Positions 32,520 to 47,618 of a stretch of 64,000 nucleotides of DNA are shown here, one piece after another. Origin of the DNA: Cliona cf. orientalis (lineage: Eukaryota; Porifera; Demospongiae; Clionaida; Clionaidae); contig OZ005700.1 of the NCBI GenBank assembly GCA_963930775.1, forward strand, positions 6,706,609 through 6,770,608, written 5' to 3'. The stretch's first letter is position 1. Every line of letters begins with the position of its first letter. The notes below the pieces were generated by a model. That model ran no database searches, was not told the origin of the DNA, and saw only the letters and a list, made by a program, of their open reading frames with translations. Both the position numbers and the translations under genes were made by a program.

Positions 32520-33760
32520 AAGGCGACCAGAACACTAAGCAGAAAAAAAAATTGTTCGAAAACCGCCACATAGTTGAGCTTGATGCATAATAGAGCCATA
32601 CAATGCAAGCAGGCAGCCTATACATCAATTTTGATCAAAGTGGGTAATGGTCGTCACGTTAATGTGCGCGCGTGGCCCCGCCCCTCACGTAGCGCGTGGG
32701 CGGAAAACATTACAAACGCATGGCTTCCTATACAAACATATGGGAAAACTTCAAAGGGCCATAACTTTAATTCTAAGGTGTGAATCAAAATTCCCCTGCG
32801 TCAAATCTCTAGTTTTGACCCATTCTGCGTGCCCATATAAAAATTATCCCCCCAAGTACTCCCAAATCCCCCACGAATTAGATTATTTATTTAAATTTGC
32901 TTTTTTTTTCTACTTAGTGTATAACAAGGAGACCAGAACACTAAGCAGAAAAAAAAAATTGTCCGAAAACCACCACATAGTCGAGCTGGATGCATAGTAG
33001 AGCCATACAATGCAAGCAGGCAGCCTATACATCAATTTTGACCAAAGTGGGTAATGGTCGTCACGTTGATGTGCGCGCGTGGCCCCACCCCTCACGTAGC
33101 GCGTGGGCGGAAAACATTGCAAGTGCATGGCTTCCTATACAAACATATGGGGAAACTTCAAAGGGCCATAACTTTAATTGTAAGGTGTGAATCAAAATTT
33201 CCCGCCATCAAAATTCTAGTTTTGACCCATTCTGCGTGCCCATGTAAAAATTATCCCCCCAAGTGCTCCCAAACCCCCCATGAATTAGATTATTTATTTA
33301 TTTAATTATTTAAATTTGCTTTTTTTTTCTACTTAGTGTGTAACAAGGAGACCAGAACACTAAGCAGAAAAAAAATTGTCCGAAAACCACCACATAGTCG
33401 AGCTGGATGCATAGTAGAGCCATACAATGCAAGCAGGCAGCCTATACATCAATTTTGACCAAAGTGGGTAATGGTCGTCACGTTGATGTGCGCGCGTGGC
33501 CCCACCCCTCACGTAGCGCGTGGGCGGAAAACATTGCAAGTGCATGGCTTCCTATACAAACATATGGGGAAACTTCAAAGGGCCATAACTTTAATTGTAA
33601 GGTGTGAATCAAAATTTCCCGCCATCAAAATTCTAGTTTTGACCCATTCTGCGTGCCCATGTAAAAATTATCCCCCCAAGTGCTCCCAAACCCCCCATGA
33701 ATTAGATTATTTATTTATTTAATTATTTAAATTTGCTTTTTTTTTCTACTTAGTGTTTAA
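32520..33760 (+). repeat. Three tandem ~417-bp CACTAAG-end units
   Basis: Units begin near 32520, 32928 and 33345 with GACCAGAACACTAAGCAG and end TTTCTACTTAGTGT. Units 2 and 3 are almost identical, and unit 1 is slightly diverged. Each unit has inverted ends (ACACTAAGCAGAAAAAA and TTTTTTCTACTTAGTGT). A single reverse copy is nested at 20911-21350. Apparent frames within units are repeated chance frames. Confidence 0.85.
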
Positions 33761-34118
33761 TAAAGAAATGAAACATGATATAAGACAAGATTTCAGTAAG
33801 AGATTAGAAGTTGTCAGAAGAGAATGATTTCAGTTGTATAAATGATTTGCCATGTGAGGAGTATATTATTTATTTTATTTATTTATTTATTTTATTATTA
33901 TTTTTTTCCAGATAAGTTATAGGGTTTTGTTTCTCTCTTTTTTTATTTATTTATTATTATTATTTTTTTTCCTTATCTTTTATATTAATTTTAAGCCCAT
34001 TGTGTGTGTGTATGGAGAGGAACGAGAGGGGAGGGGAAGAAGGAGAGGAGAGAGTGGAGGAGATATGAAGAAAAGGTGTCAAATGATATAATTATTCTTT
34101 GCGGCCTCACGGTCTGAG
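33760..34118. repeat. AT-rich and GA-rich simple sequence in the LINE 3' region
   Basis: Contains TTATTTATTTATT runs (about 33866-33975) and a purine-rich GAGAGGGGAGGGGAAG stretch (about 34020-34070) just downstream (on minus) of the LINE ORF2 stop. Probably LINE 3' UTR. Confidence 0.5.
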
Positions 34119-37100
34119 TTACCTCAAACGGTTACACCTCTCGCGGTACAGATGGCAGACGGCAGTGCCAACTTTGGGGGAGGTTGCACAGGCAAGTAAG
34201 ATCTGGCAGGTTTTTTCTTTAGCTGAGAGAGATGAAAAATTCGGTACAATATCTGTAATTGCCTGGGTAAGTTCAGTCCTAGGGGAGCTCAGCTCGTGGC
34301 ATGACAAGAGGAAGTGGCTTTCGTCCCCCACACCATCCTTGCACAGTTGGCAGGTTCTTTCCATTAGGGGGGTTTTGGGAGATCTGTACCGACCTGTTTC
34401 TACTTCTAGGGGTAGGCATCCACATCTCAGTTGTGCAACAATTCTTCTTTTATTTAGTGAAGCTGATCTCATAATATACTGCTCGCTTGAAGGAGTTACT
34501 TTAATTTCACGATAATACCTAAATCGGCCACCTGTTTCACTGTCGACTGGGATTTCATCAACTGTCTCTTTCCATTTCTTTGACTCCAAGTTAGCCAGTG
34601 CATCCCACTGCTCATCTCCGGTCATCAACCCACTAAAGTCCTTGATGCTCTCCATTAGTTCTTTCGTCTTCCCTGCCCAGTTTTTTGCTGTAGGCTTTCC
34701 TGAAATAAATTTACTCCATGCATGTATCTTTTTAGTTACTCTCTCTCCCTCCATTTTCCTAATTCTGTTGTTGAACCTAAGTATTTGAAATTTGATGGCC
34801 ATGGCTAAAGGAATCCATCCCGTCTCCCCGAACAAACCAGCTATGGGACAGACCTTACCCACCCCCAGAAGGTATCTCATCGCGCTATACTGTATACCTA
34901 GAATGCTTCTACTTACTGTATGCCCCCAGATGCATGCATTGCACAGGATTATTGGCTGCACCAATTGGTTGAAAAGCATGGTGTAGGTGTTAGTGTGTAG
35001 GCCACCGCACATCCTGGCTCGGTGATTCAGTAAAGCAAGTGCTCTGTTGGCTTTCTTCACTAACTCCTGAAAGGCTAAGTCCCATTCAAGGTGCTCAGAC
35101 AAAATGAGTCCCAGGTATTTGTACTGGTCAGCATAGGCTATTTCTTCCTTTTCAAGCTTAAAAGCAGTCTCCGATCTAGACCTGCCCCTCCCTTTCTTCC
35201 TAAAATGTACTACCTTAGTTTTATTGATGTTCAGACTCATACCCCATCTCTTACACCATGCAACAATTACATCAATAAGCTTCTGTAGCTGACCCTCGTC
35301 TGGGGCTATGACCACAGCATCATCTGCATACAAAAGGCCTGATACCATATCCTTCCCACACTGGACCCCTGCCTGGGCCTCCTTGATCTCTTCCATCAGG
35401 TCATCAATAAACATAGCAAAAAGGGTAGGGGATAAAATGCAGCCTTGCTTTACTCCGGAATCTACATGGAACCATTCTGAGAGGGATTGATTGATGTCAA
35501 CCGAGCAGCTGACGTTCTTATACAGGGATTTCAAAGCAGATAGGAATTTACCTCTTATCTTATATCTAGCTTCAATTTTATGCCATAATAAATCCCTGTT
35601 AACACAATCGAACGCTTTCTTGAAGTCCACAAAGCAGGCAAAGGTGTCCATTTTATTAAGTAATCTATTTTCTATGATTGTTGTGAGGGTAAATATATGG
35701 TCCTGGCAATTTCTACCGGGCCTAAAGCCATTTTGTTCGTCACAGAGTGCTCCATTCGCTTCTAGGTAGTCCCTAAGTCTAGAGTTTAGTATTCTGCAGT
35801 AAGTCTTTGCCACAAAAGACTGTAGCGATATGCCCCTATACTCCGTTGGTAGCTTACTGGCTCTGCTAGTCTTAGGGATGGGTTTTATGATTGCCTTAAC
35901 CCAAGCTTCGGGCACCTTTCCATGCTTGAAGCAGTAGTTACACAGGGAGTGGATGAACTTTGTACATGCTTGGTTCTTAATGAATGTGGGTCTTATCCCA
36001 TCAACTCCCGGAGATTTGTGGTCGTTATTGGAGAGTATCGCTGTCTCAACTTCCTGCATTGAAATTTCATCATTCAGATCGCCTGGGTCTAAATTGTTCA
36101 TGATCCGATCAGGCTCTATTGCAATGTCCAGTTGACTCTTATTACTAGGAGGGTTCAACAAGCTTTGGAAGTATTTCTTCCAAGTTTCCTTCACTTCCCC
36201 AGGGTCACCCTGCTCATTGCCCATTTCATCAATAACACTATCCGGTAAGGATGCCTGTTCACTCCCGCCTAGGTTTTTGATAAAGTTCCAGAAGGCTTTG
36301 GGGTTCCGTTTTTGATCCTCAAGCAGTTTGTCCCTCCGCAGACGTCTAAACTTGCGCTTGCTACTGCGGACTAGCTTATTGAACTGTTTTTGCTTCGTGA
36401 GGTAGGAGAGTTTCAGCTGCGAATTACCCCTACGTTTTTCCCACTGTTTAAGGGCGAGTCTAACTTCTTTAGCCAAGGCTCCGAGGTCCTCGTTCCACCA
36501 GGGTTTGCTATAGCTGGTGGATCTACCTTTATTAACTTGCTTAGAGAGAAGTTGACTATCTATGATCTCGCAAAAATTTTTGTACACTTCATCCAGGCTG
36601 ATGTTAGTTTTGTCCAGCTCCAGTTGGTTGACTATCCCTTCTAATTCTTGCACAGGGCTAGCATCATTCATGAAGTCTGCAGGGACTGTTTTAATATTCA
36701 CTTTCTTAGGCATTGAGGGTTTCCTGTCATACCTGAGAGGTCCACCGACCAGCTCGGCTGTCAGGATTCTGTGATCGGGTATGCTAGAGTCGATCGCTAT
36801 TCCATGCTCATTGATTATGTGAAGGGGGTCTTGCACTCTGAAGTTCTTGAAGGAATTAAAAGATTTAGTTGGGACTAGAATATAATCTACCACAGACATG
36901 CCATTTGTGGACACAGATGTGTATGAGTCCCAGGAAGGGGAGAAGCGACCATTTAACATGCACATATCCAGGGTATCTAGTGTAGATAGTAGCTCTTTTC
37001 CCACTTGATTAATTACTGTATCCACCGAGGTCCGTTTTGGAATGAAATGCAACACGCTAGCTTCTTGGGCATTTCCACATCTTGCGTTAAGGTCTCCACA

Positions 37101-37592
37101 AATTAAGAAGTTTTCTATATGGTAGTTTTCAATTACAATACTTTTTAGTGAATCAAAAAAGTCCTGGGAGTGATCCCCCCTAGATGAACTAGCGGGTGGT
37201 AGGTAACACACACATATCCCAATGCTTTTCCTACTTGTTTTATGGATTAGCTGGACGAAAAGGATGCCTTCAAACTTATTTGAGAGGACAGCAATATCAT
37301 AATTAGTCAATACGTTGTTACGTACTAGGATACCCACTCCTCCAGACCCTCTACATGCTCTCTTAGAAAGGGACTTCCTGTTATTACCGAACCATGTAAA
37401 ACCGGCTACGTCTAATTCTTGCTCACCTATTAGAAAGGTCTCACTCACACACACTATATCAAGTTCAAGGGCATTAATTATTTTGGTTCTTAACAGTTGT
37501 GATGGGTCTGAGCCCCACCCCCGGACATTCCAGGCCCCAAGTTTAATGACATTAGAGGAGGGATGGAGGCTGTCTGAAAAACCTGCATGCCA
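34119..37592 (-). CDS. LINE ORF2: endonuclease-reverse transcriptase
   Basis: The first in-frame ATG is at 37454, giving 1111 residues, but the frame is open up to a TAA at 37593-37595. The apurinic-type endonuclease begins with LGAWNVRGWG (Asn codon 37527-37529), upstream of that ATG. Other endonuclease signatures follow: CVSETFL, ICGDLNARCG, SVVDYILV and IPDHRILTAEL. The reverse transcriptase has FRPGRNCQDHIF, FVDFKKAFDCV, KQGCILSPTLFAMF, the catalytic YADDAVVIA and a MSLNINKTKVV thumb region. A C-terminal Cys/His cluster reads CQLCKDGVGDESHFLLSC. This enzyme set nicks target DNA and reverse transcribes LINE RNA in place. How ORF2 is started is unclear because it overlaps ORF1 by about 100 bases in the -1 frame. 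Confidence 0.92.
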   Translation of the reverse strand, partial: WHAGFSDSLHPSSNVIKLGAWNVRGWGSDPSQLLRTKIINALELDIVCVSETFLIGEQELDVAGFTWFGNNRKSLSKRACRGSGGVGILVRNNVLTNYDIAVLSNKFEGILFVQLIHKTSRKSIGICVCYLPPASSSRGDHSQDFFDSLKSIVIENYHIENFLICGDLNARCGNAQEASVLHFIPKRTSVDTVINQVGKELLSTLDTLDMCMLNGRFSPSWDSYTSVSTNGMSVVDYILVPTKSFNSFKNFRVQDPLHIINEHGIAIDSSIPDHRILTAELVGGPLRYDRKPSMPKKVNIKTVPADFMNDASPVQELEGIVNQLELDKTNISLDEVYKNFCEIIDSQLLSKQVNKGRSTSYSKPWWNEDLGALAKEVRLALKQWEKRRGNSQLKLSYLTKQKQFNKLVRSSKRKFRRLRRDKLLEDQKRNPKAFWNFIKNLGGSEQASLPDSVIDEMGNEQGDPGEVKETWKKYFQSLLNPPSNKSQLDIAIEPDRIMNNLDPGDLNDEISMQEVETAILSNNDHKSPGVDGIRPTFIKNQACTKFIHSLCNYCFKHGKVPEAWVKAIIKPIPKTSRASKLPTEYRGISLQSFVAKTYCRILNSRLRDYLEANGALCDEQNGFRPGRNCQDHIFTLTTIIENRLLNKMDTFACFVDFKKAFDCVNRDLLWHKIEARYKIRGKFLSALKSLYKNVSCSVDINQSLSEWFHVDSGVKQGCILSPTLFAMFIDDLMEEIKEAQAGVQCGKDMVSGLLYADDAVVIAPDEGQLQKLIDVIVAWCKRWGMSLNINKTKVVHFRKKGRGRSRSETAFKLEKEEIAYADQYKYLGLILSEHLEWDLAFQELVKKANRALALLNHRARMCGGLHTNTYTMLFNQLVQPIILCNACIWGHTVSRSILGIQYSAMRYLLGVGKVCPIAGLFGETGWIPLAMAIKFQILRFNNRIRKMEGERVTKKIHAWSKFISGKPTAKNWAGKTKELMESIKDFSGLMTGDEQWDALANLESKKWKETVDEIPVDSETGGRFRYYREIKVTPSSEQYIMRSASLNKRRIVAQLRCGCLPLEVETGRYRSPKTPLMERTCQLCKDGVGDESHFLLSCHELSSPRTELTQAITDIVPNFSSLSAKEKTCQILLACATSPKVGTAVCHLYRERCNRLR

Positions 37593-38866
37593 TTAGAGGG
37601 AGGGGAAGGTATGTGTGTGGTTGGTTGTGGAGAAGCACCAGGCTGAGCATGTTGGTTTCTAGAGAGTGGTTGGGAGCAGTTCATGGCAGGTGGGGTGGCC
37701 CTAGGGGGTGCCTGCCTTGGATTTCCCACTCTAGGCTGTCTAGGGGGGAGCATGCTTATGAACCATCCCAAAGGTTCTTCGGTTTTTAGGGCTACATGCA
37801 GTTTGTTTGCCATCGAGGTGGTAAGGGAGACTTCCAAGTATTTTCTCTTTGCAGAGGGGGTAAGTGAAACAGGTAGGGTGAGAGTATTGACCTGCTCAGG
37901 TGGGATCCCATAGGAGGCAAGCTTATTTTGGACCGTTTCTAGTGCTGTAGACATTGGAATACCTCTAATGAAAAATTTGCAAAAGGAGGAGGAGGGGGGG
38001 AGGCTACCAGAATCAGACAGGATCTGCCTAGGCTCATCAACCGATGGGACCATCTCCTCTAGACTTGGATAGATCCTACTTACTGTGGGTATGGAGGAGG
38101 AGGTGTTAGGCCTGGGGGGGTTAACGTTAGTAACGTTAGTAAGATTAGCCACCCGAGGAGGGGAGGTGCTTCCCTTTTGGGAGGGTGCAACAGGCTTGTT
38201 GGGGATTCCCTCACCAGAATGGTGTTGGTAGGTTGGGGGGAGTGGGGTAGGAGATTCACTAATGGGGATTATTGTGGGCTGGTCAAATTGGGCTAGGATC
38301 TCGTATCTATTTGTCAGTTTCAGTGTGGGTGCTGCCGATTTTGTTTTGACTACTCTGGTGCTACAGCTATCAGCATCATTCAGCACAAACTCCAGTTCCT
38401 TTTCAATGGATTCCACATGGGATTGAAGAGATTGGACTACACCTGGTAACTCCTCTAGTTCCTTCATCTTAGCTTTGAGCTCTGCATTCTCCACAGCTAG
38501 TTGATCAGCCCTCACCCCAGAGGCCTTGAGCTCAGCGTTCTCCTTAGCTAGCTTTTCCACTTTCTCCCCAAGGGCTTCCAACCCCTTCGTTATGCTAGCT
38601 TTGAGCTCGACATTCTCCTCAGCTAACTTATCTACTCTCAAATGTATCTCTCCAAAGGCATCCTCGCAACCCTCACACAGCCAGATACTACCCCTCATGC
38701 TCTCCATCACTTCGAAGGTATCGTCGTCAATATGCAAACACTCAGTATGAAACCAGCCATGGCACCAGTCACAGTTCATTGCCTTAGAGGTGGAGTATAC
38801 CATTTGCCTGCAGCACTTGCAGGGGGCATCATCCGGACTGGGTAGAGGTTCACTTGTGTAAGGCAT
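37490..38866 (-). CDS. LINE ORF1: PHD-finger and coiled-coil protein
   Basis: 458 residues. An N-terminal PHD-type zinc finger (about residues 13-66: CKCC, CDWC, HTEC, CEGC spacing, a C4HC3 pattern) is followed by a coiled coil with heptad-like ENVELKA / ENAELKA repeats (about 75-160), Pro/Ser-rich linkers and a globular region with FFIRGIPMSTALETVQNKL that resembles an RNA-binding-like fold. In related LINEs such ORF1 proteins bind RNA and trimerise through the coiled coil. A PHD finger may read histone tails and guide target choice, which is inference. The ORF ends at 37490 and overlaps ORF2. Confidence 0.88.
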   Translation of the reverse strand: MPYTSEPLPSPDDAPCKCCRQMVYSTSKAMNCDWCHGWFHTECLHIDDDTFEVMESMRGSIWLCEGCEDAFGEIHLRVDKLAEENVELKASITKGLEALGEKVEKLAKENAELKASGVRADQLAVENAELKAKMKELEELPGVVQSLQSHVESIEKELEFVLNDADSCSTRVVKTKSAAPTLKLTNRYEILAQFDQPTIIPISESPTPLPPTYQHHSGEGIPNKPVAPSQKGSTSPPRVANLTNVTNVNPPRPNTSSSIPTVSRIYPSLEEMVPSVDEPRQILSDSGSLPPSSSFCKFFIRGIPMSTALETVQNKLASYGIPPEQVNTLTLPVSLTPSAKRKYLEVSLTTSMANKLHVALKTEEPLGWFISMLPPRQPRVGNPRQAPPRATPPAMNCSQPLSRNQHAQPGASPQPTTHIPSPPSNGMQVFQTASIPPLMSLNLGPGMSGGGAQTHHNC

Positions 38867-39285
38867 GCTTAGATTTGGTACTTGATAGATAGCTAGGTGT
38901 CAAAAGGAGGTAAGGTGAGACAAGTGGCCTATTCAATTGGGTAGATTTTATTTAGTTTAGCACCAGTTTGATACTGCACTATTAGGGGTATTAAAACCAA
39001 TTGTAACAAATAGTTTAAAAGCTCTTTGGACTTATCTGTACAGCGATCAATCCACAGCCGAGGTGCCGATTAGCCGAGATAGTACAAAATTCACACCTTG
39101 TTGTATCTCTCCTTCTGCTTCACGAAAACGGGCGCGACTGGTATCTATATGTTCCTCCTAGTGAGCTGATAACGATTCCAAGGTCCACGGCTTCAGGAGA
39201 AACAATGGGACGGGCTCCTAACGCAGGTCACGACAGAGAACTCGAAAGCGATCTCGCTGGGTAATGTATAGTGATAATGAAGCAA

Positions 39286-40335
39286 GGCTAGCTTTATTTA
39301 TCCATGGCATTACGTAAGCCAAGAAAACACGTGAAGTTCAACCAACAGTACTTCTCAGAGAAAGTAGCGCTCAGGTTGTAATCTATTCGCTGGATACACG
39401 CGTAAGATACTCTACATATTTACTGATTTTTAAGTCTCAGAAAGGCTCCAGCGAGGCCCTGAATTTTCTCATAATTACCTCATAGATTACACCATAGGTT
39501 TCATCATAATTACACTATAATTACCTCATAACCACAGAAAAGTAAATTGTTACTGGGGAGATAATGAACAACTTAGAGACTACGTCCAGAGTCCCTCATG
39601 AATACGCCGCCATAAATTCGAACCAGGACACATCGACAAACTGCGCATGCTCCGTATACGCGTACAATATTGGGGCGCACGGCTTGAGCCGGTTGACCTT
39701 CACCCCCATGTGCTCGACTGAATAGGGAAATCCAGTGGCGGATCCAGGATTTCTTGAAGGGGGTTTCTATTATAATGTTGCGGGCGAAGCGCGCGCAAAA
39801 TTTTGGAAGCCACGCCCATTTTTTAGTGAACCCCGCCCATTTCGATCGTTTTGAGCGAAACTACCAGCCCAATCGATCTGCTTTCGACAACTTGAATCTT
39901 CTCTGCGGCTAACACATCCTAAGGTGAGCCATAGCAGCAGTTTTCTTAGGTCTGTATAGCGAGAGCGGGGGATTCTATTCCCTGAAAATCAAAGCCACTC
40001 CATACTGTGCTTGTATTTCAAGTCTGCCAAAGGGGGTTTCCACGGAAACTATGGAAACCTGTCTGGATCCGCTACTGAAATCCCCCCGAGTGCGAGCTCG
40101 CCAAAGAAAGCGAACCGAGAAAATCGCCATATCTCATCGATAGTCCACGATGTCTTCTACGCTAGGTTCGAATTCTGGGTCCCAACAACCTTTCATGCGC
40201 GCTAAACATTTTGAAACAGTTTCACAGGAATTACATCATAAGTTTCATCATAGGTTTCATCATCATTTCATCATCATTTCATCACAATTTCATCATAGCG
40301 AGAGCCGAATTCTTTGTTTCTAATTGGGACTCTGG
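39286..40335 (+). repeat. Repeat module copy 2, right part, split by a CAGTGG-end MITE
   Basis: Resumes at GCAAGGCTAGCTTTATTTAT and follows 17447-18164 to GGGACTCTGGACGTAAT at about 40340. It is interrupted at 39733-40077. Confidence 0.85.
39733..40077. mobile_element. 345-bp MITE with CAGTGGCGGATCCAG end
   Basis: The left end CAGTGGCGGATCCAGGATTT and right end CTGGATCCGCTACTG are inverted. The sequence at 17895-17910 (GGGAAATCCCCCCGAG) is the empty site. AAATC is present on both sides of the insertion (39728-39732 and 40078-40082), so the target duplication is about 5-6 bp or a decayed 8 bp. The ends resemble known hAT-like MITE termini. Confidence 0.85.
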
Positions 40336-40339
40336 ACGT

Positions 40340-41019
40340 AATGAAAAACTTAGAGACTACGTCCAGAGTCCCTCACGAATACGCCGCCACAAATTCGAAC
40401 TAGGACACATCGACAAACTGCGCATGCTCCGTATACGCGTACAATATCGGGGCGCGCGGCTTGAGCCGGTTGACCTTCACCTGCCACGTGCTCGACTGAA
40501 TAGGGAAATCCCCCCCGAGTGCGAGCTCGCCAAAGAAAGCGAACCGAGAAAATCGCCATATCTCATCGATAGTCCACGATGTCTTCTACGCTAGGTTCGA
40601 ATTCTGGGTCCCAACAACCTTTCATGCGCGCTAAACATTTTGAAACAGTTTCACAGGAATTACATCATAAGTTTCATCATAGGTTTCATCATAATTTCAT
40701 CATAGCGAGAGCCGAATTCTTTGTTTCTAATTGGGACTCTGGACGTAACTTGTATGAACAACTTGGAGACTACGTCCAGAGTCCCTCATGAAAAGTACCA
40801 CATCGCGCTACTGTACCCGCCATAATTCGAACCAGGACAAGTCGACAGACTGCGCATGCTCCGTATACGCGTACAATATTGGGGCGCGCGGCTTGAGCCG
40901 GTTGACCCGGACGTGACCTCCACCTAGTACCTGCCATGTGCTAGACTGAACAGGGAAATCCCCCCGCGTGCGAGCTCGCCAAAGAAAGCGAACTGAGAAA
41001 ATCGCCATATCTCATCGAT

Positions 41020-41051
<32 letters not shown>

Positions 41052-42012
41052 CTATAATAATTTCTGTTTATGTACAGCGGTCACATGAGTAGCCATTGGC
41101 TAACAATAAAACATGTAATCCTAGGTTAAATTAATGATAGCATGTTTGAATGAGGGGATAGAGTTTTGGGAGACCATACTCTTGGACAGAGAGTTCCACT
41201 GAGCTGCAGTTTTTGGGAAAAAAGAATTCAGGAACTGGCTAGACCGGCATTGGAAAGGAATAATGGCCATGGAGTTGTTGGATCTGCTGTTGTAGTGGAA
41301 AGATCTGAGATCAATTGGAACATTTGGAAAGTCGGTAAGCTTGTACATTATTTTGTACATGTGGGATAGCCTGGCTTGATGATGTCTTCTACGCTAGGTT
41401 CGAATTCTGGGTCCCAACAATCTTTCATGAGCGCTAAACATTTTGAAAGCAATTTCATCATCAATTACTCATCATTACTCATAATTACTCATAATTACCT
41501 CATCGCGAGGCCGAATTGTTTTTTGTGAATTGGGACTCTGGACGTAATGAACAACTTAGAGACTACATCCCGAGTCCCTCATAAGTATTGCACCGCGCTT
41601 ACTGTACGCCGCCATAATTCGAACTTGGACACATCGACAAACTGCGCATGCTCCGTACAGGCAGTATATCAGGGCGCGCGGGTTGAGCCGGTTGACCCGA
41701 ACGTGACCTCCACTGCCATGTGCTAGACTGTATAGGGAAATCCCCCCAGAGAGCTCGCTCGCCAAAGAAAGCGAACTGAGAGAATCGCCATATGTCATCG
41801 ATAGTCCACGATCTCTTGTACGCTAGGTTCGAATTCTGGGTCCCAACACCCTGTCATGCGCGCTAAACATTTTGAAGCAGTCTTCACCCCAATTTCATCA
41901 TAATTTCATCATAGGTTTCAATAATTTCATCATAGGTTTCATCATAGGTTTCGTCATAATTACTCATCGCGCGGCCGAATTGTTTTTTGCGAATTGGGAC
42001 TCGGGATGTAAT
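40340..42012 (+). repeat. Tandem sub-modules bounded by ACGTCCAGAGTCCC
   Basis: Successive ~410-bp units begin at about 40355, 40767 and 41555 with TACGTCCAGAGTCCCTCA (or ACATCCCGAGTCCCTCA) and end with GGGACTCTGGACGTA. Internal landmarks repeat: ACAAACTGCGCATGCTCCGT, CTTGAGCCGGTTGACC, GTCTTCTACGCTAGGTTCG, and strings of ATTTCATCATA. The unit starting at 40767 is interrupted by a LINE fragment at about 41021-41375. Confidence 0.85.
41021..41375 (-). mobile_element. 5'-truncated LINE copy with poly(A)
   Basis: About 30 T (41022-41051) mark a poly(A) tail on the minus strand. Upstream on minus is a short frame (41360-41121) with the motif SFFPKTAAQWNSLSKSM, typical of the extreme C-terminus of jockey/CR1-type reverse transcriptases. 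The insertion separates CATCGATAG from ATGTCTTCTACGC within a sub-module, with a few target bases lost. It is a dead-on-arrival copy of a LINE family different from the one at 31814-39285. Confidence 0.75.
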
Positions 42013-42353
42013 AATATATATTATGTGTGTGCACGGCTAGCTACTCAAAAAGCAAGCGTAAAATGAAAAGCGATTCGCGATTCATTGTGGTTGTGTATTA
42101 TTATTGATTTGATAAACACACCACCATAGGTGCAGCATAAATTAAAGTATAAATAAAATGGATATTATAGGATGATAAAGTAAAGAAGTAAAGAAAGAAA
42201 ATGAAATGTTAGGCTGAACAGATATACGTAATTGTGCGTCACTAGTACAGTTGCGCGCGCGCATGCGCGACGCGCGCGATATTGCATCATGCATAGCGCA
42301 TGCATGCATGATTTCCTACACGTGGTCATTTTTTAGCTGTAGCTGTTGTAAAG
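42013..42353 (+). promoter_or_regulatory. Promoter region of mtHsp70
   Basis: 341 bases between the repeat array and the start codon. Contains an alternating purine-pyrimidine stretch (CGCGCGCGCATGCGCGACGC, about 42253-42280), prone to Z-form or hairpin structure. A diverged counterpart precedes the pseudogene exon (about 14450-14500). Regulatory use is inferred from position. Confidence 0.35.
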
Positions 42354-47213
<4,860 letters not shown>

Positions 47214-47339
47214 AAGACTATTCTTTGATCAATGTCAAATAATTATTATTATTCTGTGGTGTACTGTATTATCATTGTGTACTGCAATGCATGCATAGGG
47301 TTCAATTTTTGCTGTATATATTATTATGTATAAGAATAT

Positions 47340-47600
47340 GAAACACTTGACCTAGCCTTGCGGGCCAGCACCAGCACAAGCTGGCTTTGTCTATCCACGA
47401 ACACGTAAAGTTTGACCAGTAGTATAAATTTTGTCAGAAAAGGTAGTGCACTCCCTGCATAATATTATAGTAAGATACTGTCACTGAACTCTGCATGCCA
47501 AGCCCCTGTTTGCGTAGGAGGGGCTAGCGCGCAAGATTATGCATGGATGCTCCGATCAACAGGAGTAGATTGCATCAATTATCATATCCAGTACACAGAA
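47340..47600 (+). repeat. Diverged repeat-module fragment
   Basis: CCTAGCCTTGCGGGCC ... TTTGTCTATCCACGAACACG ... AAGTTTGACCAGTAGTA ... AGAAAAGGTAGTGCAC follows the same order as the left part of the module at 17447-17540 but is much diverged. It lies between mtHsp70 and the kinase-like gene. Confidence 0.4.
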
Positions 47601-47618
47601 GCTACATGTAATTTCTAA

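Larger units (their letters stand above)
31814..39285 (-). mobile_element. Near-full-length LINE retrotransposon with PHD-finger ORF1
   Basis: Minus-strand non-LTR element. It has a roughly 0.4-kb 5' region (38867-39285), ORF1 (37490-38866), an overlapping ORF2 with endonuclease and reverse transcriptase (34119-37592), and a long 3' region ending in AATTC-type pentamer repeats (about 31814-31840). The module sequence that stops at about 31813 resumes at about 39286 (GCAAGGCTAGCTTTATTTATCC). The uninterrupted module near 17440-17460 therefore supplies an empty site. The exact target duplication is unclear. The 3' region is itself invaded by CACTAAG units (32520-33760). Intact ORFs suggest recent activity. 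A CR1/L2-like clade is my best guess. Confidence 0.85.

Noticed and set aside
32574-33722. Repeated 60-116-residue frames in the 417-bp units
   Set aside because: The same chance frame is copied by the tandem repeat. There is no domain and it is interrupted at unit ends.
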